Below, one piece after another: positions 36,671 to 46,616 of a stretch of 64,000 nucleotides of DNA. The DNA comes from Micropterix aruncella. Lineage: Eukaryota > Arthropoda > Insecta > Lepidoptera > Micropterigidae. The translations under genes were made by a program, and so were the position numbers. Position 1 is the stretch's first letter; the number at the start of each line of letters is the position of its first letter. The DNA lies in the NCBI GenBank assembly GCA_944548615.1, contig OX155952.1, positions 32,248,901 to 32,312,900 of the forward strand, read 5' to 3'. The notes under the pieces are model-generated. The model searched no databases. It saw nothing but the letters and a program-made list of their open reading frames with translations, and had not been told where the DNA came from.

Positions 36671-39417
36671 CGTTTGTTTTCAATTTAAAGAAAAACATTA
36701 AGGAAATGAAATCATGAAATATCATTAGAAAAATAAATTAAAGAAGGTATTAAAATTGGGGTTCTAGTTTAAAATCGTCAAAAGTATTTCAATTTAATAA
36801 ATATCTGTATTTTATTTAAAAAATCATCGTAAATAAGTGTTAAGAAAAATATTAAAATGTAAATTAGTCCGCAATTTTCAGTTTTACTATTGCGACTGCT
36901 GTAAGTTTTTGTGTAGTGTAGTTTAGCGGCGAATGACAGGCGACTAGTGTAGTTTGCAATAATTTGATGCACTTCACTTTTATATATTATGTTCTTGTAG
37001 CATCGACAAAGATCCCAGGCTTTCGTAACAGACAACAACGCCAAATGGAATATTGTAACAACATTGAACACAGGCGTAGGTACGTCTGTATCGCCTGTGA
37101 TCCCTTTTAGAGAGAAATGAATTCCGTACTCGATGTATTCAGCTTTGGGGTCGTGCCCATAAATAGGATAATGTACAGTCCTACAAAATAAACAGGTGGT
37201 GCATACTAAATAGCCGACGGTCCAAAATACGATAGTGACGCTATAACAACTGATCTAGAACCAGTTGCGCTATGTGATGCCATGTCATGCATCAAAATCA
37301 CATAAATTTTACATCAATTCGTTTAAAATGCATTTACATTCAAGTGTCTGTCTAATCGATGTCGGAACACAATGTGCTAGCTGCCGTCGAGCATTCCTGC
37401 TGAAGTGGCTCAGCGTGTACTGGTCGTTGCGGCGACGTATATTGAGTATTGATACCGCGAGCCACCCAACGCGCTCGACGACAGGCTCGTAAATTATGCC
37501 CTGAAGTATATATCTGGTCTCGGACAATTGAACCAATTGTTCCACTGGACTCGCTTGATCTGAACTCGAACAATAACTGCATTTGGCACTTGACTTCCAA
37601 TTATTATTAAAATAATTTTATCGAGTTTTGCGAGCGGATGTGATTGAATTATTGGGGAGTTATTGATGGGGACATTTCTGCGTATAGCGATGATATCATG
37701 ACTGGATATGAATAATCGGCAAAAATATTATAATGAAAAATCTCAGAGTGGGAGCGAAATCAAGCACAGGGTGATTATTTATTTCAGCCGTTATTATTTA
37801 AAAATTCAAAAGATTTTCAAAATTATAAAAAAAGACAGATAAATAATATAAGTAATGAAGTATACATTCTTTACACCAATTTAAATGACCTGGTGGGCGC
37901 GATTAATATTAATGCCCCAATGAGAACCACCTGCCAATTTCACCTTTTTCGAATGCCACGGTATAAAACTAATTCATCCAGAAATGGAGTACTCACACAC
38001 TACTGTGAGCTTTACGACACCCTCTTATAAGGTATTGATATATTTAATAATTCCATAACTACTTACAAATACTATGTAAATGAAACCCTAGCCAATACAA
38101 AAACTGTCAATCTTTAGCTATTTCATTCATGATTATTAATATTGTTATAATTTATATACGCTATTATTACTATTATATGCATTTTTTTCACTCCACACCC
38201 CCACACTGAACACACTCACAAACACATATGCGCACACACACATACCAGCACACATCCTAAACGCAGCCTCTTATGTATTAATAAATTGTAGATATTTTAT
38301 TTTTATTAAGTAGTTAAACGTTAATTTCTGTAATTTTATTGAAATCCGTAATCGGTTTTATTTTTATGTAATCTACAGTTTTATAAAATAATTTAATTTG
38401 TATCAATATTGTGTGATTTCAAAAAAAAGAATAAAGAAATTACAAAATAAATATTTATCTTTACAAATAAATATCTGTAGAGAGAAATATGAGAAAGTGT
38501 GGTAAAAAGATGAGGAAATACAAAGCCTCCAAAGAAACCAGTGAGTGAAATCTATGTTATATACTGATTTGCCAATTTTCATCTTGGATAGGCTTTGGGT
38601 AACTACGCGCGGAGTCTCCGCCCTCCGACAATTCTGTCGAGGCTTACAATGCCTTGAATAACGGGGCCCGTCGTGCATTATTTCTGTCATTAGCGCGTAT
38701 AAATGATAGGAGAGCATGTATGTCAAACGGGCGAAAATATATTAGAGCGGGTAGCGTGTTAAACGAGATAGGCACTTGGTCGTACGTAGGAAGGAAGGCT
38801 GGAGCGGGCGTGCGAGGCGCGTTCGAACTGTTGTATCTAGGATGTGTGCTCATGCATTTTAATTAAGTTGACATGCCTCGTGAACACTGAGCACCTCCTC
38901 CCGCCTTCACTTTTGAGTTCATTTAACGCTTCGGCGGATTGCTTCATTATGCGATTATTGGCTGATAAACAGTGATGTACATATGTGAAGTTTCTGATGT
39001 TAGAAAGTAGCACTGAATACCTAATCAATTCAATTCGATCAGACATTCAACAGTACCGAATACAGTAAATGATTACAGACGATATCGAATGAATTACAAA
39101 TTGTATGCGAACAAATGGATACTAGACGAAGATATTGCAGAAGGAGCAAGAATGAAAAATGTGAGAGAACGAAAAACAAACCGTTTTTTTCTATGACCAA
39201 TGAATGAACTCAATCAAACAGGCATTCCTACTAAAATACAAAGGCTAAAAATGTATGGGCTCTGGGCCCACCTCTCCAATAACAATAACGTATTTACCAT
39301 TGGAAAGTTCAATTAATCTAGAATATTTATGACTAATAAAACTTACGTTTCGGAGATCTCCGTTTCGGAGATTTGAAGTTTGGAATCTTCTTATATATGG
39401 CCGATTACACCAAAAGC
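36671..39417. other. Mostly unique gene-free stretch
   Basis: No domain recognised in any frame. 37090-37600 and 38580-38900 are CpG-richer and not seen elsewhere. A CA-rich patch lies at 38200-38250, and 38100-38400 looks like a LINE-style AT-rich tail. Confidence 0.4.
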
Positions 39418-39905
39418 CTAATGCCAATTATTTATTTAAAATATATTATTTGTATTGAAGATCCATAAAAGATATTATGATGTACTGTTACTGGGTTCAT
39501 CATGTTAAATAGTTGACCTTAGCATATTATTTTTAAATTCTGTAAACAGAGTAGCAATGAATTCATGAGACATATTACAGAGTTCAAGCAACATATCCCT
39601 GTATTTCCTTTCCATATACTGCTGACAACCTCGAGCATTCTTAGAAATACATATATAGTTTGTACACTTTATCGTTTCGAGTATTCTGGGACGGTTTTCG
39701 TTATAACAGTTTTTAAAAATAAAATACAATGCCCAGATGTGTTAGGTGCCCTATGGGATATAAGTTAATTGGGCATAATAATAGGATATAACTCAAAAAC
39801 ATCGCATTATCAGATCAACTTAAATTGATCTCTTCATTGGTATATGATTTACAGCTATTGGAAAAGTGGGCCGAAAATGCCCATTTTCTGTTGATACTTG
39901 AATTA
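39418..39905 (-). repeat. Unknown repeat, copy 2, with a short open frame
   Basis: The fuller copy of the repeat at 28655-29080. On minus, 39505-39729 is open for 74 codons, including ARGCQQYMERKYRDMLLELC. The related stretch of copy 1 reads GCQQYMKGKYCNMLLEF before a stop. Keeping amino acids while bases diverge hints at an old coding region, possibly of a transposon, but I do not recognise the protein. Confidence 0.5.
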
Positions 39906-40408
39906 AAATATAGATAGTTGAATTAAAATATAAAATATAAATATATATTAAATTTATTATAAAAGTCAAGTATTTTTTTCTTACGGCTTATCCGGTGCAA
40001 GCAACTTTCTTTTGTCATCATTAATTGGTTATTTTGTAAGTCTAACAGGAAAAATACCATCCCAGTGACAAGTTAGTCGGTTTTTGCTTTATAAAGTATT
40101 TGGGAAATGTGAGATTTTTGGTTCATATAATATTAATTACATAATTGTAAAAAAATCATTTAAACTGCAAAAAAACCCTACAACCAAATATCCCCTTCAT
40201 TCAAAAGAAGAACACCGTTTTTTGCTGACTTATACAGACAAAACAATTGGTTGAATCAGCCTTCCAAATTTGCATAACAACAAATCTGACACAGAGGCTT
40301 ATTTTCGATTTCTGTATGGGACATTTGCAAAATCCTGAGCTATTTCAAATCAAATGATTTTGTCAATAAAATATTAATATTAATGATTAGCAATTTAAAC
40401 GATGATAA
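39906..40408. other. AT-rich gene-free stretch
   Basis: Nothing recognised. Confidence 0.5.
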
Positions 40409-40733
40409 TGGCCCCGATTGCGTTCCTTAGCGTGAAATGAATTCGTAATCAGTTCATGCGAGATGAACAGGTCAATACATAAAAGCGAAATATGAATGTT
40501 GCGATGATTGGTATTTTCCCAGCATAAAACTACTAATCGAACGTAAAGCGCAATAATGTAAAACCGGACGAAATATTTTCAAACTAATTCAGGTTACTTT
40601 ACGCGCGACAGGTAGTTATTGTGTGGAAAAAAAGACGATCGTTCATTTTACATTTCGCTCTAACGTACTGCTCTGTCTCGTTCACATGAATTATTTTCCG
40701 ATATTAATTCACGAAGAAACGCAATCGAGCTCA
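40409..40733. mobile_element. Foldback MITE family 'TGGGCTCGATTGCG', copy 3
   Basis: A 325-bp, more diverged copy: TGGCCCCGATTGCGTTCCTT at the left and ACGAAGAAACGCAATCGAGCTCA at the right, with long inverted arms between them. Confidence 0.75.
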
Positions 40734-41084
40734 ATATGCTCACACGTATCTGTGAGCACTTTAGTTTAATTCAAAGAGGCTATTATAACAATGTCTCTTC
40801 ATAATTGACAATTTAAGTCCGGGCAGCTTAGGACCCGATCATCAGAAATCTTATTAGATCGAGCATCTGCTCGATTTTAGGATTAGATAATCATACCTAT
40901 AATCAACTCCTTTCTAGAACCTTTTTTTTAAAACCGCGTTATCCTCATCTCAAATTCTATGGGTTCGAAGGAGGAGTGAATGTGTGGTAAGGTGAACCCT
41001 CACATGTAGCAAGACAGCTGTCCTAAACCTACAACAGCCGGCCGTTCATCCGGAATCCACCGCTGACCTACCAGAAGTGTAATA
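40734..41084. other. Gene-free flank of the Pao insertion
   Basis: Moderately GC-rich unique sequence that continues, after the Pao element, at 49984. Nothing recognised. Confidence 0.45.
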
Positions 41085-41088
41085 ATAG

Positions 41089-41577
41089 TGGTAGCGCAGG
41101 GATTTTAATTTGGGAATAAAAGGGTTAGTGAACTGTATTTTGCGGTACTTTGGTATAGAATAGTTTGGAAAAATGGGATCTCGTTTACCTTATTAAATGT
41201 CAGTTTGCAGCTTCGTAAATCAGCTTCTCAAGTCACTTCCCAGCGCGGCGGTGATTTAATTGTCAAATATATATATATTTCACGAGCACTAAATGTTCTT
41301 ATTTGCGGGTTTTAAAAGCGGGTTACCATGCAGGTGCGCGGCGGCGGACGTCTCGCGGGCGGTATCGAAGCGAACATAATCGGTGATACACTGACTCGCC
41401 GACGACGTTCTTCCTCTTCTTTACTTCAGTTAACGAGAGGGGATAGGAAAAGGAGATGCACTATCGGAATGAGAATTTAGAAACCAATTCAGTAAATCGC
41501 GCAGGCATATTTAATATCGATACAGCAGCCGTTTTACTAAATGCGAAATTTATATATATTTAAATCCGGCGTATCCA
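41089..41577 (-). repeat. 3' LTR of the Pao element
   Basis: 489 bp; on minus it begins TGGATACGCC and ends GCGCTACCA. By eye it differs from the 5' LTR at five positions (about 1%), for example GCGCA/GCGCG near 41097 and TGATACAC/TGATAGAC near 41388. Confidence 0.95.
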
Positions 41578-41607
41578 TTCCCCCCCGGCTTGAAGGCTCG
41601 CCTTCAA
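41578..41607 (-). promoter_or_regulatory. Polypurine tract and adjacent hairpin
   Basis: On minus, GGGGGGGAA directly precedes the 3' LTR and serves as plus-strand DNA primer. Just upstream, TTGAAGGC and GCCTTCAA (41590-41597 and 41600-41607) form an 8-bp hairpin with a 2-nt loop. Confidence 0.7.
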
Positions 41608-41735
41608 AGAATGCGACACAAATTAGCTTAAAATGAATGCGGATATAATGCGGAATATAAATTAAATATATTTATTTAAAATTAGAATATACATACTTAA
41701 ACTACATAGATATAGATTAGTAATTGATAAATAAG

Positions 41736-44700
41736 TTAGTTTGGCAAAGGACACACTCGTACGACTGGACGCAGATAAGATCCAGTAAACAGGCATATGT
41801 ATGCTTTCGTGGAATGAATACCGCGTCCACAAGACATTGTCACCTTCAAAGGGCCAGCGAAATCCGTGCCTGTATGAGCGAAGGGCTTTGCGGATTGCTT
41901 TACACGAAAATACTTATGATCAGCCATTTCCGGATAGTTCGGCTTAGGGCGAAGCCGGAAGCAGGGCATGCATTTGTGCACCCTGCTACGTATTAAATTG
42001 CGGGCGGACAGAATCCAGTATTTCTGTCGTAGAATAGACATCAACAAGTCAGGACCAGCATGACAGTTGAACTTGTGATGATAATCAACTAATAAATCCA
42101 ATATATGATCCTTTCGTGGTAAAATTACAGGATGTTTATGTGAGAAATCGAGATCAGAATGGCATAAGCGACCACCGACCTTTAAAAGCTCATCATGCAA
42201 GAACGGCTTTAACTGCTGGAAGCTGCGACTACAAGCCTTGCCAGCTCGCAAATATGCGATTTCATTCGAAAAATAAAATGACTGAACCTCGCGGAGAACC
42301 CTATTCTCTGCAAAGTCTAGGTCAGAAGCGGTTATATGATTGCGAAGCGGTAATATTTTGAGAAAGCGGTAAATATGCACAACAATGCGTAAAAATTTAC
42401 TCCAAGATGAAACACGTTTAGACAGAGCTATGATGACCGGAGTTTCTTGCTCAAAAGTAGCAAGAGTGATAGTCTTCTCCTCAGGGGGGTCAGACAAAGC
42501 GGTAGACGTATTGAACGTAGCAATAGGCCACTTCGAGGGGTGTGCGTTGCTCCACGGTGGACCATTATACCACAGCGGATGGTTTAATATTTGAGCAGGC
42601 ATGAGCCCGCGCGAGAGACAATCAGCGGGATTGTCCACTCCTGGTATATGATAAAAACAATTAGGAGGCAATTCAGAGTGTATCTTTGAAACCCTATTGG
42701 CAACGAAGGTGTCCCAACGGTGTGGCGAAGAGTGAATCCAACATAGTGTCACTGTCGAGTCTGAGAACGCGTAAATTTCACCAATGGGGTGGCGAGCTGA
42801 GCAAACATCAATAACGATGCGCATGAGCTTTGAAAGTATCAATGCGGCGCAGAGCTCGAGTCGAGCGAGAGAAACCACCTTTCTCATAGGAGCCACCTTG
42901 GACTTAGCACAGACTAGATGGACCAAGTTTGGTTGTCCCTCATTGTGAACGTGTAGGTATACAACGCCCCCGTACGCCTTCTCGCTGGCGTCCGCGAACC
43001 CCAAAACAGTGACAACACTACCGACCGTGATACCTACGTGGCGCGGTATATTTATTTTATTGAGCATTGGAAGCTCGGTGCGGAATCGATTCCATATCTT
43101 AATTATGTGAGCGGGAGGTTGATCGTCCCATTCAAGCTTTTCGAGCCAAAGCTGTTTAATAAGGAGCTTAGCGAATAGCACAACAGGAGCCACGAAGCCC
43201 ATAATATCCCATAATTTAGCAACACAAGATAGTATGGCGCGTTTGGTGCAAGTTTCAGCTGGCGAAGAAATTTTTATAGTAAAAGAATCGGTTGCGGGCG
43301 ACCAACATAGGCCAAGAACTTTATGTAGCGCGGATATATCGAATTCCTTAACTGCGATAAGACGGTGTGACTCTGGGATTGACGACAAAACGGACTGAGA
43401 ATTGCTTGTCCACTTCACAAGATCAAACTGGCCTGCCTTCATCAATCCTATCATTTGTCTAGCGACATCTATGGCCTGATCTTCGGCCGGCACACTATAA
43501 ACATAGTCATCCATATATAACCCGTTGTCTATGGTCTGTGTGGCCTGACTGAAGGCCTCAGAAGCACCTTCATCAGAGACGAGTTGCCTGATAGTGCGCA
43601 ATGCGTGAAAGGGACTGGATTTGAGCCCAAAGCAAACGCGGTTAAATTGGTATACTTGAAGCGGTTCTGCGGGCGAAAAACGGTAAAATATACGCTGAAA
43701 CCTGCGATCGCGCTCGTGTACGCCGATACACAAAAACATTTGTCGTATGTCTGCTGAAAGAGCGACAGAAAACAAGCGGAAATTTAAAATTATGTTAAAG
43801 AGGTTGCCTTGTAAATTTTGGCCGTTATATAAAATATCGTTAAGCGAAACAGACGTACTTGTTTTGGCGCTCGCGTCGAGCACGATGCGTAACTTCGATG
43901 TCACTTTGTCTTCTCGAATGACGCCGTGATGCGGGATAATATAAGCGGGATGGTCTTTGTTCGCCTCCGTGTCAGGAGGGGCGGGTGATAAATAACCTTT
44001 TTCTAGGTATTCTCTTATGACGTCATCATAGGCCTGTCTCAAGGTAGGAGAAGCTTGTAATTTGCGCTCCAGACAGAGAAATCGCCTCTCGGCGGTACGC
44101 GCGGAGTCCCCCAAAGAGAATATGTCTCCTTTGAACGGTAGAGCGACGGAATACCTACCAGTCTCGTCACGAGTCATAGTGCGAGAATAAATCTCCTCAG
44201 AGTCTCTGTCATCTGGGCTGAGAATGGGCAGTCCATTTATTTCTTCCATTTCCCAGAATTTTTTGACCAAACTGTCCAGAGGATCTACGGCGCAGCACGA
44301 AACGGTAACACACGAGTTCACCAGTGCGGGTGCGGTTCCTAGAATAACGTAGCCTAAAACTGTCTCTAACGCGTATGGAGAAATACCTGTGGTTTGGCCT
44401 TGAACCTTGCTAGGTAACAAGAGGTGCGGAAACAAAGAAGCTCCTATTAACATATCGATGCCACCAGGAGTTGCGTATGAATCGTCGGCCAGCGGTAAAT
44501 GATTAAAATTACATAGTGCGGAACTGTCGACCGAGGCGGAGGGCAAGCGTTCAGTCACTTTGTCTACAACCAAAGTGTCGACATCGTAACTGACGTCATT
44601 ATTAAAGCGGGAAGAAAATTTTATTCGGACAGAGCTTTGTATAGGCTTCACCGATCCTCCTATACCTTTAACAAGAGTACATGCGGGTAGATTAAAAGAT

Positions 44701-46181
44701 GTCAGACCAAGACGTGTACAACAATCGCGGGTTATAAAATTACTTTGCGAAGCGCTATCTAATAGCATGCGAACATAACATTCGTTGCCGCATGCGTCAA
44801 CCACTATGACGCGGGCGGTAGCGAGAAGAACAGTTGTGAAAGCGGGAGTGATAAAGTTACTGACATTATTGTCAGCTGACAACGTACACAAAGCTACATC
44901 GTCCGCTCGAGACGGTAAGCCTGCGTCTACGCCGCGCGAAACGGCTGTCGCTGTTGCAGTGTACGCCCTGTTTCCAGCATTGGGAGCGGTATTTTCGAAA
45001 TGAAGCATTGTGTGATGTTTGCGTTGGCATTTTCGACAATGACTATCTGAATTGCAATTATAAATTTGATGTTTGGCACTGAGACAATTAATACAACAGT
45101 GATTCATCTTAACGTGTTTAAAGCGATCGTTAGGTGATAATTTTTGAAATCCCGAACACTTATATAGATGTTCGTGACGCGTAGTACATAATGAACACTG
45201 AGATTGAGAAGACGCAAGCGAAGTCTCAGTATTAATGTAAGAATGCGTAAATTTATTAATTTTATTTTTATTTGCCACATCTGGGTTTTTATATATTTGT
45301 GATGGCGATGTGGTAGTGGGTGTTCTATGCATTATTTTAATTTGGTCGCGCAAAAATAAAACGAGATCATTAAAGGTGGGTAACTCTAAACGACGTTTCT
45401 CCATCTCAAATGCGCGAGCTGTATGCGAATCTAATTTTTTAAGCGCTGTATATAATAAAACAAAATCGCTTAAATCACTGAACTTAAGATTTTTAATAGC
45501 GGCTACCGACGAAGCAAACTTATCAATAAAATTTTCAAGATCGTTTGCCGACGCGTTAATAAGCGGTTTAAAATTAAATATTTGATCTAAATATGACGTA
45601 GCGAGAAGTCTTTTATCCTCGTATTTTTCAATAAGAGCATTTAATATTAAAGAATAATTTTCAGGGGACGGATTTATTCCTGCACAGACCAGACGGGCTT
45701 TATCGGTCAATTTACCGATTAAATAATAGAGTTTTTCAGAATCAGCCAAACCCGGGTTTTCGTGTATAGTATTTTTAAAACTGGCATAAAACAATGGCCA
45801 GTTTTTAACTTCACCATTAAATTCTGGTATTTGTATGGCAGGCAATTTTGGTCTATCGCGTTGAGGTATTTGTGGCTTTATTTCCTTAAAAGATAAAGTT
45901 TTTGCGACTCGTTTTATACGACAATATAAATCATCGAATGATGAAAGCGGTTGGTAGTTAATAGCGTATTTAGGGTTCAATTCTAATTCGATGCTATTTA
46001 TTTCATCTAAAATTAGCTCAAATTTACTCTTCAATTCTTCGAGTGACTCTAACTCGTTCAAAAAATTTTCCTTTGAAAGGTCCGATGTGTCAACTTCGTT
46101 TGCATGATTTGCAATACTACTTAAGCGAAAGTACAATTCTTCCTTCTTTGCGATTAATAATTTTAACCTTCTCTCCGACAT
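41736..46181 (-). CDS. Pao gag-pol polyprotein, truncated in integrase
   Basis: One open frame of 1481 codons from the ATG at 46181 (MSERRLKLL); the frame is open 19 codons further up without an ATG. Numbering from that upstream limit: coiled, charged gag region (20-300) of the DUF1759 type; zinc knuckles CCINCLSAKHQIYNC (about 381-395) and CRKCQRKHHTMLH (402-414); aspartic protease active site LLDSASQSNF (about 492); reverse transcriptase with SADIRQMF (829) and YMDD (908); RNase H with GFADASEKAYGG (1080) and AFSDSTVTLCW (1157); integrase HHCC zinc finger (HHKFNCH ... CMPC, 1387-1426); first integrase Asp in TDFAGP (about 1459). The frame then leaves the conserved sequence and stops at 41736, so the second Asp and the Glu of the catalytic triad and the C-terminal domain are absent. 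Everything upstream appears intact, with no stop or frameshift. Confidence 0.93.
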   Translation of the reverse strand: MSERRLKLLIAKKEELYFRLSSIANHANEVDTSDLSKENFLNELESLEELKSKFELILDEINSIELELNPKYAINYQPLSSFDDLYCRIKRVAKTLSFKEIKPQIPQRDRPKLPAIQIPEFNGEVKNWPLFYASFKNTIHENPGLADSEKLYYLIGKLTDKARLVCAGINPSPENYSLILNALIEKYEDKRLLATSYLDQIFNFKPLINASANDLENFIDKFASSVAAIKNLKFSDLSDFVLLYTALKKLDSHTARAFEMEKRRLELPTFNDLVLFLRDQIKIMHRTPTTTSPSQIYKNPDVANKNKINKFTHSYINTETSLASSQSQCSLCTTRHEHLYKCSGFQKLSPNDRFKHVKMNHCCINCLSAKHQIYNCNSDSHCRKCQRKHHTMLHFENTAPNAGNRAYTATATAVSRGVDAGLPSRADDVALCTLSADNNVSNFITPAFTTVLLATARVIVVDACGNECYVRMLLDSASQSNFITRDCCTRLGLTSFNLPACTLVKGIGGSVKPIQSSVRIKFSSRFNNDVSYDVDTLVVDKVTERLPSASVDSSALCNFNHLPLADDSYATPGGIDMLIGASLFPHLLLPSKVQGQTTGISPYALETVLGYVILGTAPALVNSCVTVSCCAVDPLDSLVKKFWEMEEINGLPILSPDDRDSEEIYSRTMTRDETGRYSVALPFKGDIFSLGDSARTAERRFLCLERKLQASPTLRQAYDDVIREYLEKGYLSPAPPDTEANKDHPAYIIPHHGVIREDKVTSKLRIVLDASAKTSTSVSLNDILYNGQNLQGNLFNIILNFRLFSVALSADIRQMFLCIGVHERDRRFQRIFYRFSPAEPLQVYQFNRVCFGLKSSPFHALRTIRQLVSDEGASEAFSQATQTIDNGLYMDDYVYSVPAEDQAIDVARQMIGLMKAGQFDLVKWTSNSQSVLSSIPESHRLIAVKEFDISALHKVLGLCWSPATDSFTIKISSPAETCTKRAILSCVAKLWDIMGFVAPVVLFAKLLIKQLWLEKLEWDDQPPAHIIKIWNRFRTELPMLNKINIPRHVGITVGSVVTVLGFADASEKAYGGVVYLHVHNEGQPNLVHLVCAKSKVAPMRKVVSLARLELCAALILSKLMRIVIDVCSARHPIGEIYAFSDSTVTLCWIHSSPHRWDTFVANRVSKIHSELPPNCFYHIPGVDNPADCLSRGLMPAQILNHPLWYNGPPWSNAHPSKWPIATFNTSTALSDPPEEKTITLATFEQETPVIIALSKRVSSWSKFLRIVVHIYRFLKILPLRNHITASDLDFAENRVLREVQSFYFSNEIAYLRAGKACSRSFQQLKPFLHDELLKVGGRLCHSDLDFSHKHPVILPRKDHILDLLVDYHHKFNCHAGPDLLMSILRQKYWILSARNLIRSRVHKCMPCFRLRPKPNYPEMADHKYFRVKQSAKPFAHTGTDFAGPLKVTMSCGRGIHSTKAYICLFTGSYLRPVVRVCPLPN

Positions 46182-46589
46182 TGCAGAAGACAGATCACAG
46201 AAAAACTGATTAGATAAACTGTTATTATAGTGAAACAAGGAATTTTATGTTTATTTATATGCCAAATAAAATAATACAGTAGTATAGTGTACGGTTACCT
46301 TTATATAGTTTCAATTAATAATTAAAACCTATATACAGGCTAGCGGCGCGAGTAAATAAAATACCTAAATATATTCAAGCAATATATACTCAAATAATAT
46401 TTTAGTACAAATAAATAAATTATTAAATATACCTATACGCAATTAATATGTTATTATAACCAAATAAATTGTACCTACATATCGATTCGTTACCAAACCG
46501 ACACGAAGGCGATAAGAGCTGTCGTCAAGCAACTATATGAGCGGTAAGCAATATATGAGCGGTGCAAATAATAAAAGCGGCTGAATAAA
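46182..46589 (-). other. Leader of the Pao element, gag-proximal part
   Basis: AT-rich non-coding leader between the LINE insertion and the gag start. TATATGAGCGG occurs twice near 46531 and 46552. Confidence 0.6.
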
Positions 46590-46616
46590 TTATTACTTTT
46601 TTATAAATATATGTAT
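46590..46616. repeat. 27-bp target duplication of the LINE, 3' side
   Basis: Identical to 49265-49291 (starts TTATTACTTTTTTATA, ends TATATGTAT). The two copies flank the LINE exactly. Confidence 0.9.

Noticed and set aside
41724..45585. Plus-strand frames opposite the Pao polyprotein
   Set aside because: Shadows of the minus-strand coding sequence.
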